Shown: positions 1 through 7,444, counted from the stretch's first letter. The stretch is 11,240 nt of DNA from Candidatus Aerophobota bacterium (GCA_021162265.1 JAGGZA010000028.1:1-11240); one strand, 5' to 3'. A program made the numbers and translations. Notes: generated by a model from the letters alone, not told the origin.

Positions 1-1388
1 GGACCAGGTGTTAAAGCATGTATAAGGGCAAATTTCTTTTTCTCGCAATGCAGAAGAACCTCCATTAGAGGAGGTATACTTATTTGAATCCCGGGGTAAA
101 GAGGAAAAGGAAAATCCACTATAGGGGGAAAGGAGGCTATACCATTTTCAGAAAAACTTCTCTTTTTCTTTACATCATCACAATATAAAATCTCTATTTC
201 CCCCTTCCCATCAGAGGAAGAAGAGTATAAATTAGAGGAAAGACCTTTGCCGGTTCCCTTATCATCTAAAAAAACAGCAACTTTTAAAGGATCATCCAGG
301 CCAAGATAATGTTTTTTAATCTCTCTGGTAAAGTTTCTATCCTTATTTTGATGAGCAAAACCAAAAAGATAAGGGAAAAGAGCGATGTATAAGGGTAAAT
401 TTTTGTTAATCTTATCTATAGCTTCAATAGTTAAAAGAAAGGGCATTTTTCTGGAAAATTTCCTTATAAAATAAGAAACCAAAAAATTCTTGGGAAAAAG
501 AGGCAAACCTTTTCTCCCATTGCTTAAAAATACTTTTTCCAGTATTTTTCCTTTCCTCTCATCATCAACTAACCTATCGATAGACCTCAAGGCATCTTTT
601 TTTAACCTGTATTTGTAAAACCTGTATCCTGCAGAATAAATACTATGCCCAATAGTCAAATAACTACCACTTTTCCCTCCGGGTTTACACCTTCCCTCTT
701 TAATAGATTTTAAAAAATCACCAGGAGAAGGTCCTCCTCCCAGGGTATATGTTTTTGCAATGTATAATCCTCCATGGTCATCAGAACCACCCACCATAGA
801 CTTTTCCCATGGAGTACTGGAAAGAGGGGTTATATTGTATTTTTCAACAAGCTGTTCTATTTTTTCAGGTGAGAGGCTCTTAAGTATTCTCTCCAGGAGA
901 AGATTATCTTCCTCTTTCTGCACCCCATTTTTTGCTTCAAAGATATCAAATAGAAGGAGCATTTTCTCCCAGTGTTCCTTTTTAAGCTTACCGTCAACTG
1001 AGGAAAAAGGGTGAGCTACAAAATAAACTATATCCTGAGAAGAAAGATACTTTACAAGCTCATAAATGTTATCTCTTAATCTTTGTATTTCCCTGTGTTG
1101 TGCCTCATTTATATCCAGAGTAATCAGATGAATACTGCATCCATCTTCAGGAAACTTTGCTGTAACTTCCTCACCGATAAATACATCTGGCAGATGAGCA
1201 ATCTCCAGAGCCCCTTCAATACAATTGTGATCGGTAATGGTTACAAAATCCATTCCCCTTTTTTTCGCTATTCGGTAAATCTCCCTGGGGGAGGTATAAG
1301 ACTCGGAAGAAATTATTCCCCTTAAAATTCCCTTTTCTACCTGAGAATATGGAGAATGGACATGAAGATCAGCCTTATAAGGGTACAT
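1..1388 (-). CDS. PHP-domain / GT4-type glycosyltransferase fusion, 5' part (gene runs off the window)
   Basis: I translated this by hand from the ATG at 1388: 462 codons open to the window edge with no stop. Residues 1 to about 235 form a PHP metal-dependent hydrolase domain with all the family motifs: DLHVHS (H9, H11), TITDHN (D53, H54), GEE (E73/E74), IH (H87), AHPF (H126) and SDDH (D203, H205). These should hold the multi-metal centre. After a basic linker (about 236-365), a second domain opens with a Rossmann-like strand (LKVAVF, about 368) and reaches ISIPPLMEVL...FALIHALTPG, which resembles the N-terminal half of GT4 glycosyltransferases just before the usual PGPVG segment. PHP plus glycosyltransferase fusions are known in bacteria, but their substrate is not known to me. 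The ATG is preceded by GGAAG at good spacing. The frame stays open upstream to a TAA near 1453, but offers no ATG, GTG or TTG. It has its own promoter and looks unrelated to the transporter. Confidence 0.85.
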   Translation of the reverse strand, partial: MYPYKADLHVHSPYSQVEKGILRGIISSESYTSPREIYRIAKKRGMDFVTITDHNCIEGALEIAHLPDVFIGEEVTAKFPEDGCSIHLITLDINEAQHREIQRLRDNIYELVKYLSSQDIVYFVAHPFSSVDGKLKKEHWEKMLLLFDIFEAKNGVQKEEDNLLLERILKSLSPEKIEQLVEKYNITPLSSTPWEKSMVGGSDDHGGLYIAKTYTLGGGPSPGDFLKSIKEGRCKPGGKSGSYLTIGHSIYSAGYRFYKYRLKKDALRSIDRLVDDERKGKILEKVFLSNGRKGLPLFPKNFLVSYFIRKFSRKMPFLLTIEAIDKINKNLPLYIALFPYLFGFAHQNKDRNFTREIKKHYLGLDDPLKVAVFLDDKGTGKGLSSNLYSSSSDGKGEIEILYCDDVKKKRSFSENGIASFPPIVDFPFPLYPGIQISIPPLMEVLLHCEKKKFALIHALTPG

Positions 1389-1616
1389 TTTTCTTCCAGC
1401 AAAATTTATTCTCTTAGTAAATTTAGCAAGGTTTTCACCTGTGTCAAATTAAACCCCTATTTTTTCAAAAAATCTTTTCAAGTTGAACTTTTAGACAAAT
1501 ATTAATCAACAAGTCAGATGCAGAAAAAAGTAGTAATAAATCCTGGAAAAGTAAAGACTGTAACAATATAACTAATTTCTTAATCTGTAAAAAGAGGGTA
1601 GGAATATAAAAATAAG
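1389..1616. other. Intergenic region downstream of the ABC transporter operon
   Basis: This is 228 nt of AT-rich sequence between the stop codon of the last ABC ATPase gene and the start of the PHP gene. It contains the promoter at 1420-1447. I see no G+C-rich hairpin followed by a T-run on the minus strand, so no intrinsic terminator can be called for the transporter operon; it may end by another mechanism or read through. A+T-only symmetric runs (for example 1459-1473) and the short symmetric element TTCAAGTTGAA (1477-1487) are present but too weak to name. Confidence 0.6.
1420..1447 (-). promoter_or_regulatory. Sigma-70-type promoter for the PHP-glycosyltransferase gene
   Basis: On the minus strand there is a perfect -35 box TTGACA (1447-1442), a 16-nt spacer and a -10 box TAAATT (1425-1420, 4 of 6 matches to TATAAT). 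The predicted start lies near 1413, giving a leader of about 25 nt before the ATG at 1388. This supports a transcription unit separate from the ABC operon upstream. The weak -10 leaves some doubt. Confidence 0.55.
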
Positions 1617-2723
1617 CTATGTATGTAAAGATTTTCCCGTCTCCGGGTGGAAAAAATACAGTCTATCAGGATTAAATATAATCCTGATTCCTTCTCCTTC
1701 TGAAACATTTATATCTTCTTCAACAGAGACTTCCGCAATAATCTCCTTTTCTCCCAATCGTATATGATAGACCACACTTTCCCCCACAGGCTCAACCAGG
1801 ATAACTTTCCCTGAAAGAGCATTATCTACCTTCTTTAAAGACAAAGCAATATCTCCTGGTCTTACTCCTAATCTTACACGTCCTCCCAGTAGATCACTGG
1901 CTTTCTCTACCTTTTTACCAAGGCGGTCAGGAATAAAGTATAAAAATTTCTCCACCTCTATTGCATATCTACCCTTCTCAACTCTAAGTCGGGACTCCAG
2001 GAAGTTTATAGGAGGAGAGCCGATAAAACCAGCTACAAATTCATCCTTAGGGTGATTAAATATTTCTGTGGGGGTGCCTATCTGGTGAATCACCCCATTA
2101 TTCATAACCGCTATTCTATCTGCCATACTCATAGCTTCCAGCTGGTCATGGGTAACATAAACCACGGTCATTCCCGTGGTCTGGTGAAGTCTCTTAAGCT
2201 CTCTTCGCATCCTCCTTCTCATATCTGCATCTAAATGGGAAATAGGTTCATCCATCAAATGTATATCAGCATCCTTTACTAAAGCCCTGGCAAGCGAGAT
2301 CCTCTGCTGCTGCCCCCCTGAAAGACCTTTGGGTTTGCTATACAAAATATCTTCAATTTCAAGTAATTCTGCCACCCAGAGAACCCTTTTTTTTATTTCT
2401 TTCTCTGAAAGCTTCTTAGCTCTCAAAGGAAAGGCTATATTTTCATAGACAACAAGAGTAGGATATAAAGCATAGTTTTCAAAAGCCATAGCAATGTTCC
2501 TCTTCCCCGGTTGCAAATCATTCACCAGTTGTCCTTTTATATAGATATTTCCACTGGTAATTTTCTCAAGACCGGCAATCATTCGTAAGGTGGAAGTTTT
2601 CCCACATCCTGAAGGACCAAGCAGGGATAGAAACTCACCCTGCTCACATTCCAGATTAACATTTTTCACCGCCTCAACCTCTCCGTACCGCTTCCAAACA
2701 TTTTCTAACTTAAGTAAAGCCAT
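1617..2723 (-). CDS. Sugar ABC transporter ATP-binding protein (MalK/MsmX type), second of two
   Basis: This 368-residue protein has the layout of carbohydrate-importer ATPases (CUT1): a nucleotide-binding domain (about 1-235) followed by an OB-fold/TOBE regulatory domain. Visible motifs are Walker A GPSGCGKT (36-43), signature LSGGQ (134-138), Walker B LMDEP with catalytic Glu159, D-loop SHLDA and switch His192. The Q-loop reads AFENYALYP, with Glu82 where MalK has Gln82. All hydrolytic residues are otherwise intact. It should power sugar import from the cytoplasmic face of the membrane, most likely as a heterodimer with the ATPase encoded just upstream, which differs from it and also carries every motif. 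The gene ends the operon. Its ATG follows a GAGAGGGG ribosome binding site within a 38-nt gap. Confidence 0.93.
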   Translation of the reverse strand: MALLKLENVWKRYGEVEAVKNVNLECEQGEFLSLLGPSGCGKTSTLRMIAGLEKITSGNIYIKGQLVNDLQPGKRNIAMAFENYALYPTLVVYENIAFPLRAKKLSEKEIKKRVLWVAELLEIEDILYSKPKGLSGGQQQRISLARALVKDADIHLMDEPISHLDADMRRRMRRELKRLHQTTGMTVVYVTHDQLEAMSMADRIAVMNNGVIHQIGTPTEIFNHPKDEFVAGFIGSPPINFLESRLRVEKGRYAIEVEKFLYFIPDRLGKKVEKASDLLGGRVRLGVRPGDIALSLKKVDNALSGKVILVEPVGESVVYHIRLGEKEIIAEVSVEEDINVSEGEGIRIIFNPDRLYFFHPETGKSLHT

Positions 2724-2761
2724 TTTTATTTTCCCCTCTCTATTGAAAGACTCTACAAAAT

Positions 2762-3889
2762 TTATAAAACAAGATACTCGACATCCAGGTGTATTCTATT
2801 ACCTGTTTCCCTATCAAAAAAATGCAGTCGTTTAAAATCAAATTTAACCCAGAGATGTTCTCCCACCTTTGACTCTAATCCTGCTTTAATTTTAGCCTGA
2901 ATAGATACATTACCCTTTTTCAAAGTTAGAATTTCTTTATCACCCAAAGGTTCACTAACGTAGACCTCCATCTCTGGATATCCAGGAATCTTTTCACGGC
3001 TAACCTGCATATCGGTTGGTCTTATTCCTACTCTGCTCTTTCCATCTTTAACTTCTTGCAGGAGTTTTTCAGCCATACGCGCAGATAAAGGATGAATAAG
3101 TTCACCTATTTTAAGAAAATAATTTTTTTCTTTTTTAACAATCTCACATTCAAGAACATTCATAGGGGGGTCACCAATTAACTTTCCAATAAACTCGGTA
3201 TTGGGTCTATTAAATATCTCATCGGGAGAACCCACCTGAAGAACTTTTCCTGTATTAATAACTGCCACCCTATCCCCTATGGCTAAAGCTTCCATATAAT
3301 CATGAGTGGTGTAAATAGTGGTAACTCCTAACCTTTTTTGAAGTTTTTTTATCTCTCCGGTTAAAAAGTATCTTAACTTAGCATCAAGATGAGCAATAGG
3401 TTCATCCATTAAAAATACATCTGGATTTGTAACCAACATCCTTCCCAGACTCACCCTTTGCCTCTGTCCCCCAGATAGTTGAGTAGGTCGTCTATCTAAA
3501 AGTTGATGAATTCCAAGGAGTGTAGCAATCTCCTCGACTTTCTTTCTCACATCTTTTTCCGAATAAATATGCCTTCGACGAGGAGAACGAAGGGGAAAGG
3601 CAAGATTTTCAAAAACAGTAAAATGAGGATATAAAGCATAATTCTCAAAAGTCATAGCTACATTTCTCTCAAAGGGAGAAACCTCATTAACATTCCTGTC
3701 GTTCAGGAAAATTTCACCCCCATCACATTTTTCCAATCCCGCGATTAATTTCAAAGTGGTAGTTTTTCCAGCTCCGGAAGGTCCCAACAAGGCTAAAAGT
3801 TGTCCTTCCTCGCAGCTAAGATTTACACCTCTTATAGCCTTTACCTCTCCGTAGCTTTTATACACGTTTTTTAACACAACTTTAGCCAT
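2762..3889 (-). CDS. Sugar ABC transporter ATP-binding protein (MalK/MsmX type), first of two
   Basis: This is a CUT1-type ATPase with a C-terminal TOBE domain, 375 residues from the chosen start. Motifs are Walker A GPSGAGKT (36-43), signature LSGGQ (137-141), Walker B LMDEP with catalytic Glu162, D-loop AHLDA and switch His195. As in the neighbouring ATPase, the Q-loop carries Glu81 (TFENYALYPH) instead of Gln. I start at the ATG at 3889 because AGGGAG lies about 8 nt upstream and the N-terminus (MAKVVLKNVYKSYGEV) aligns with its paralogue (MALLKLENVWKRYGEV). A GTG at 3913 would add eight residues and place the start only 1 nt after the stop of the preceding small gene. The two ATPases are clearly homologous but not recent duplicates. 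They probably pair to drive the two permeases encoded upstream. Confidence 0.93.
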   Translation of the reverse strand: MAKVVLKNVYKSYGEVKAIRGVNLSCEEGQLLALLGPSGAGKTTTLKLIAGLEKCDGGEIFLNDRNVNEVSPFERNVAMTFENYALYPHFTVFENLAFPLRSPRRRHIYSEKDVRKKVEEIATLLGIHQLLDRRPTQLSGGQRQRVSLGRMLVTNPDVFLMDEPIAHLDAKLRYFLTGEIKKLQKRLGVTTIYTTHDYMEALAIGDRVAVINTGKVLQVGSPDEIFNRPNTEFIGKLIGDPPMNVLECEIVKKEKNYFLKIGELIHPLSARMAEKLLQEVKDGKSRVGIRPTDMQVSREKIPGYPEMEVYVSEPLGDKEILTLKKGNVSIQAKIKAGLESKVGEHLWVKFDFKRLHFFDRETGNRIHLDVEYLVL

Positions 3890-3914
3890 TATGTTCTCCC
3901 TGATTCCTTGCACA

Positions 3915-4094
3915 TTATCTTTTTATACTTTTCCTTCTCTTTATTATATGACCCCCTATAAGGACGAAAGCTATTATAGTTCCAACTATCAGGCATCCCC
4001 ACATAGGAAAATATTTTTCCAAAATACCCACCCACAGAAGAAACACAAACACAAAACTCACTGCTGTAATAAAGATTTTATCTCCTATACCCAT
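3915..4094 (-). CDS. Small two-TM membrane protein inside the ABC transporter operon (59 aa)
   Basis: I found this by translating the gap between the second permease gene and the first ATPase gene. It starts MGIGDKIFITAVSF, has a hydrophobic segment at about 7-25, a short charged turn (EKYFP, 26-30), a second hydrophobic segment at about 31-49, and ends in a basic tail (KRRKSIKR). The positive tail predicts that both ends face the cytoplasm. The ATG has a GGGAAG ribosome binding site 4-5 nt upstream. The gene is 28 nt after the permease stop and ends about 25 nt before the ATPase ATG, so it fits the operon exactly. I do not recognise a family. The position recalls GlpU, the small membrane protein of the rhizobial GlpSTPQUV glycerol ABC transporter, but that is an analogy of place, not shown homology. 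A role as an accessory transporter subunit is inference. Confidence 0.72.
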   Translation of the reverse strand: MGIGDKIFITAVSFVFVFLLWVGILEKYFPMWGCLIVGTIIAFVLIGGHIIKRRKSIKR

Positions 4095-4122
4095 TATACT
4101 TCCCTTTAATTATGTTTAGTTG

Positions 4123-4941
4123 CTATCCTTTAACTGCACCCAGAGTTAATCCTCGCACCATATGACGCTGGATAAAGTAAGTAAAGATGACAATGGGAAG
4201 TACCACCAGCGTCGCAAGAGCACCCACTCTCCCCCACTGGACAGTTCTGGTAGTTACCAGAACTGATATAGCAGGAGGAAGGGTCTGGGCTACTTCTTTG
4301 GTTAACACATTAGCAAATAGAAATTCGTTCCAGGAAAATATAATACACAATATAGTTACCGAAACCAATCCTGGCTTTACCAGCGGTAATGCTACTTTAG
4401 TAAAAATGGACCACCTGGAATACCCATCAAGAATAGCAGCCTGTTCTAACTCAATAGGTACATCCTCAAAGAAACTTCTCAAGATCCAGATCACAAAAGG
4501 AAGATTGAAAGTCATGTAAACCAGCATCAATAAACCATGAGTATCCAGTATCCTTAATTTAGAAGCAATCAGAAAAAACGGTATCACTGCTACTATAGGA
4601 GGCATCATTCTAATACTTAAAATCCACATAGAGATATGTTTTTTCCCCATAAGTTCAAATCTGGCAAGGGAATAGGCAGCAGGGGTACCAACAGCTACAG
4701 AAATAAAAGTAGCGCAGGCAACAACTATGGCGCTATTCAAAAAATTCCGTAGAAAACGTCCTCTCGTGAACACATCAATATAATTTTGCAGGTAAGGCTT
4801 AAATATAAATTTAGGAGGAACAGTAAAAATATCCAGTCTCGTTTTAAAGGAAGTCAAAACCATCCAGATATAATGAAAAACAAAAACAAATAAAACTATT
4901 GTTATAAAAGCATAAATTAAGATAGTGGTTATTTTTTTCAT
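4123..4941 (-). CDS. Carbohydrate ABC transporter permease (MalG type)
   Basis: This 272-residue inner-membrane protein has about six hydrophobic segments, the first at residues 8-29. The length and the first helix starting almost at the N-terminus are typical of MalG-like CUT1 permeases. The cytoplasmic EAA loop that docks on the ATPase is clear at about 166-190: EQAAILDGYSRWSIFTKVAL followed by PL. The C-terminal end (HMVRGLTLGAVKG) is the usual one for this family, which reads RGLTAGAVKG in many members. It pairs with the MalF-type permease encoded upstream, with 25 nt between the genes. Substrate cannot be read from the sequence. Confidence 0.93.
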   Translation of the reverse strand: MKKITTILIYAFITIVLFVFVFHYIWMVLTSFKTRLDIFTVPPKFIFKPYLQNYIDVFTRGRFLRNFLNSAIVVACATFISVAVGTPAAYSLARFELMGKKHISMWILSIRMMPPIVAVIPFFLIASKLRILDTHGLLMLVYMTFNLPFVIWILRSFFEDVPIELEQAAILDGYSRWSIFTKVALPLVKPGLVSVTILCIIFSWNEFLFANVLTKEVAQTLPPAISVLVTTRTVQWGRVGALATLVVLPIVIFTYFIQRHMVRGLTLGAVKG

Positions 4942-4966
4942 TATTACACTCTCCCTATATATATTA

Positions 4967-5953
4967 TTATCCTCTTTTTCTTTCCAGAGTTAGTACCGTA
5001 GATAAAAAGACACAAATAATAAGCACTACATAAAGCATTATTAAGCTTACTGTAGCACCTAAGCTTATATTAAATCGCAAAAACGATTTCCGATATGTCC
5101 ACATGCTCAACACATCAGTAGCCGAGGAAGGACCTCCTGCAGTTAAAACATATATTTTATCAAAAACCTTAAAAGCATCTATGACTCTGAGAAGTATAGC
5201 AATTAATATTACCGGTCTTAATAAAGGTAAAGTAATTTTAGTGAACACCTGCCATTTGGATGCATTATCCACCTGTGCAGCTTCATAAGGAGCAACAGGG
5301 AGTGACTCCAGGCCAGCTAATAAAATCAATACCATAAAGGGAGTCCATTGCCAAATATCTACAGCTACAACTGCCCAGAGAGCTATATTAGCTTCTCCAA
5401 GAGGAGCTATATTACCACCTAAAATACCTATTTTTCTCAACATCCAGGGAATTATCCCGAAAAACCCATCATAAAGATAATAAAAACATAATCCCACCAC
5501 CACTGGTGCCATAATCATTGGAATAAGCATTATTGTGCGTAAAAACTTACTGCGTAGCCTACCAGCCAGAACCAACGCTATACCCAATCCCAGAACAAAT
5601 TCCACAGAGACCGCCACTATCATAAATATTAAGGTAATTTTAAATGAATTCCAGAAGTAAGGGGAACGGAGAAGGTTCTCCCAATTTTCAAAGCCTATAT
5701 ATTTAAAACCTGCTGCTGCTCTTGCCAGGTTAATGTTAGTTAAACTCAGCCACCCACAATAAATAGCAGGGAAAACTCCTACTAACGCCAAAACCACTAC
5801 TGCAGGTAAAAGCAAAGCAAGGGCAAACCTCCTTTGGGTCTTAGAAATAGCAAACCCAAAGTCTTCAAGTTTTTCCTTAATCCATACTTTAACACCGCCT
5901 CCTTCAGTATAAGCAGAAGTTCTACCTTTTTCTACAACATCGCTTTTACCCAT
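4967..5953 (-). CDS. Carbohydrate ABC transporter permease (MalF type)
   Basis: This is a 328-residue membrane protein with a hydrophilic N-terminal extension of about 40 residues, then about six transmembrane segments (first at 43-63, others near 105-130, 137-160, 190-213, 246-270 and 298-322). The EAA loop is PYEAAQVDNASKWQVFTKIT at about 222-241, ending LPLLRP. It has Asn230 where most members have Gly, a mild variation. The family forms the heterodimeric channel with a MalG-type partner, here the next gene. The ATG is preceded by AGGAG about 9 nt upstream. The gene follows the binding-protein gene after a 64-nt gap that holds a strong hairpin, which may lower its expression relative to the binding protein. 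Confidence 0.93.
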   Translation of the reverse strand: MGKSDVVEKGRTSAYTEGGGVKVWIKEKLEDFGFAISKTQRRFALALLLPAVVVLALVGVFPAIYCGWLSLTNINLARAAAGFKYIGFENWENLLRSPYFWNSFKITLIFMIVAVSVEFVLGLGIALVLAGRLRSKFLRTIMLIPMIMAPVVVGLCFYYLYDGFFGIIPWMLRKIGILGGNIAPLGEANIALWAVVAVDIWQWTPFMVLILLAGLESLPVAPYEAAQVDNASKWQVFTKITLPLLRPVILIAILLRVIDAFKVFDKIYVLTAGGPSSATDVLSMWTYRKSFLRFNISLGATVSLIMLYVVLIICVFLSTVLTLERKRG

Positions 5954-5974
5954 TCTCGATTTCTCCTTTTTTTA

Positions 5975-6003
5975 TCCAGGGAAGGGAATATCCCCTCCCT
6001 GGA
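5975..6003 (-). promoter_or_regulatory. Intercistronic RNA hairpin between binding-protein and permease genes
   Basis: In the minus-strand transcript TCCAGGGAGGGGA pairs with TCCCTTCCCTGGA across a 3-nt loop (TAT). That gives 13 bp including one G-U, the strongest inverted repeat I see in the window. It is followed by an A-run rather than a U-run, so it is not an intrinsic terminator in the direction of transcription. Its place just after the binding-protein stop matches the known role of REP-type or processing hairpins in mal-like operons, which shield the 3' end of the upstream message and raise binding-protein yield over permease. That role is inferred. Confidence 0.7.
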
Positions 6004-6017
6004 ATTATTACCAACCT

Positions 6018-7403
6018 TTATTTCTTATAACCAGCCTCGGTTAGAATCTTATCTATCTCGGTAGCCATAACTTTAAGTGCAGCCTCAGGATCTTTATTAG
6101 CAGCCAGTACAGCGTTCAGTTCTCTTGCCATTATCTCTGCCATATCGTCCCATTCTGGAATTCGAGGTCTCCATCCTGTAACAGGAGCAGCCTTGTCTGT
6201 AGCAACAAAGCTTGGATACATCTTCCGCAAGATAGGAATGGTGTAAATGGACCTTCTGGTAGGTGAGGCTCCTTTTCCAACTCCTAAAAGTTGTACAGGC
6301 TTACTGGTAGCCCATTGAGAGAAAAGATAAGCGGCAATTTTCTTTTTTGAAGAAGCGGGGATAAATAAACTGGATCCACCGTAGTGAGAAATCGGTTTCT
6401 CGGTATAAGAAGGAACAGGACCATACCTTATCTGGCCTACCACTTTAGACTGAGTAGGATCTTCCATAGCACCGTAGTTCTCATCCCAGAGCATAGACAT
6501 AGCAACAATATGTTGCTGCAAAGCAGTACAGACCTGATCCCAGGTCCAGGTAGTAGCACCAGGAGGAGCATATTTGGAAAGTTCCTTGTAAAACTTTAGA
6601 GATTTCAGACCTGCTTCACTGTCTAAAGTTACATTATAGTTACTGTCGTAAAGCTGTCCCTTGAATGCCCATAAAATTGGTAAATATTCACAGACTACAG
6701 AAAGATGTCGTTTTCCCTGTATACCCGTACCATAGAGTTTAGGAGGGTTATGGAGTTTTTTAACATCAGCAAGCCACTCATCAGGAGTGCGTGGGAATGA
6801 AGCGTTTCCTTCTGCGTCTACTATACCAGCATTCTCGAAATCCGCTTTATTATAAAACATATACTGAATGACGCTATCGTATGGCAACCCATAAGGGTGA
6901 CCTTTCCAGCTTGTACCTTCCCAAAAACCTGCATAGAAATCCTCTGGAAAATAATCAAAGTAAGTCAGGTTAGGATTATTCAGATAATCGTCCAGGGGAA
7001 TAACATACCCTGCTTCTACATATTTGCCAGTCCAAGAATAATCACCGTTAAATACATCATAAATTCCTGTGCCAGCAGAAAAATCCATCAATGCCTTTTC
7101 CTGCAAATGGGGATGGGCCTGTCTTTCTACTATTACCTTTATTCCTGTATACTTCGTAAACTCAGCTGCTGCTTCTTCGGTCCAGTCGCTGGGAGGTGTT
7201 GTCTCAGTAATAAATCTTATAGTAGTCCCTCTATAAGGCTTGGATACCTTAGCCAGCCACTCCAACAGGTGCTGATGGGATACTTTAGCAGCCTCTATAT
7301 AGTCGCTTAAAGATACCTCGGCTGCAAAAGCCTGAGGAATGAAACAAACGACCAACAATACACTTAACATTACTGGTAGTAAACTCTTCCTAACTTTTGA
7401 CAT
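6018..7403 (-). CDS. Extracellular (periplasmic) carbohydrate-binding protein of the ABC transporter
   Basis: This 461-residue protein begins with a classic signal peptide: basic MSKVRK, hydrophobic core at about 8-22 and an AFA cleavage site near residue 27, giving mature AEVSLSDY. The Cys at 20 is preceded by LVV rather than a lipobox (it lacks Gly/Ala/Ser at -1), so it should be a soluble periplasmic protein. The mature part has family 1 solute-binding features: IRFITETTPPSDWTEEAAAEF...TGIKVIVE, then YDVFNGDYSWTGKYVEAGYVIPLDDYL and GHPYGLPYDSVIQYMFYNKADF. There are many Trp and Tyr residues, as expected for a sugar pocket. It captures substrate and delivers it to the permease pair. The ATG follows a strong GGAGGT site, fitting high expression. 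The ligand is unknown; a sugar or sugar alcohol is inferred from the neighbouring enzymes. Confidence 0.92.
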   Translation of the reverse strand: MSKVRKSLLPVMLSVLLVVCFIPQAFAAEVSLSDYIEAAKVSHQHLLEWLAKVSKPYRGTTIRFITETTPPSDWTEEAAAEFTKYTGIKVIVERQAHPHLQEKALMDFSAGTGIYDVFNGDYSWTGKYVEAGYVIPLDDYLNNPNLTYFDYFPEDFYAGFWEGTSWKGHPYGLPYDSVIQYMFYNKADFENAGIVDAEGNASFPRTPDEWLADVKKLHNPPKLYGTGIQGKRHLSVVCEYLPILWAFKGQLYDSNYNVTLDSEAGLKSLKFYKELSKYAPPGATTWTWDQVCTALQQHIVAMSMLWDENYGAMEDPTQSKVVGQIRYGPVPSYTEKPISHYGGSSLFIPASSKKKIAAYLFSQWATSKPVQLLGVGKGASPTRRSIYTIPILRKMYPSFVATDKAAPVTGWRPRIPEWDDMAEIMARELNAVLAANKDPEAALKVMATEIDKILTEAGYKK

Positions 7404-7432
7404 TTTTACCTCCAGAATTTTTTACTTCCCGC

Positions 7433-7444
7433 TAAGTTAACTTA
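7433..7444. promoter_or_regulatory. Perfect 12-bp palindrome ahead of the binding-protein gene
   Basis: TAAGTTAACTTA is a perfect palindrome in the 95-nt gap between the regulator stop and the binding-protein ATG, about 30 nt upstream of that ATG. It could be a protein-binding site or a weak RNA fold. I see no convincing -35/-10 pair nearby, and A+T-rich palindromes of this size can arise by chance. A second SD-like stretch (AGGAGGTGAGG, 7461-7451) lies just upstream but no sensible reading frame follows it. Confidence 0.3.

Noticed and set aside
760..1325. Plus-strand open frames of about 80 codons
   Set aside because: They lie antisense to the PHP domain gene, whose minus-strand frame has full metal-site motifs; the plus-strand translations show no domain-like pattern.
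1459..1487. Symmetric A/T runs and TTCAAGTTGAA as a terminator for the transporter operon
   Set aside because: Stems are A-T only or have a one-base loop and lack a G+C stem with a U-tail.
3890..3913. GTG start at 3913 for the first ATPase
   Set aside because: It adds eight residues absent from the paralogue; the ATG at 3889 has a better placed AGGGAG.
3891..4109. Plus-strand open frame of 72 codons opposite the small membrane protein
   Set aside because: Rich in Tyr, His, Ser and Lys with no domain pattern; the minus-strand reading has hydrophobic helices, a ribosome binding site and operon spacing.
5975..6003. Intrinsic terminator after the binding-protein gene
   Set aside because: The stem is strong, but the transcript continues with an A-run instead of a U-run, and the permease gene of the same transporter follows.
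6384..7310. Plus-strand open frames, the longest 137 codons (6897-7310)
   Set aside because: Shadows of the binding-protein gene; low-complexity, Cys/Ser/Ile-rich translations with no recognisable family and no convincing ribosome binding site.
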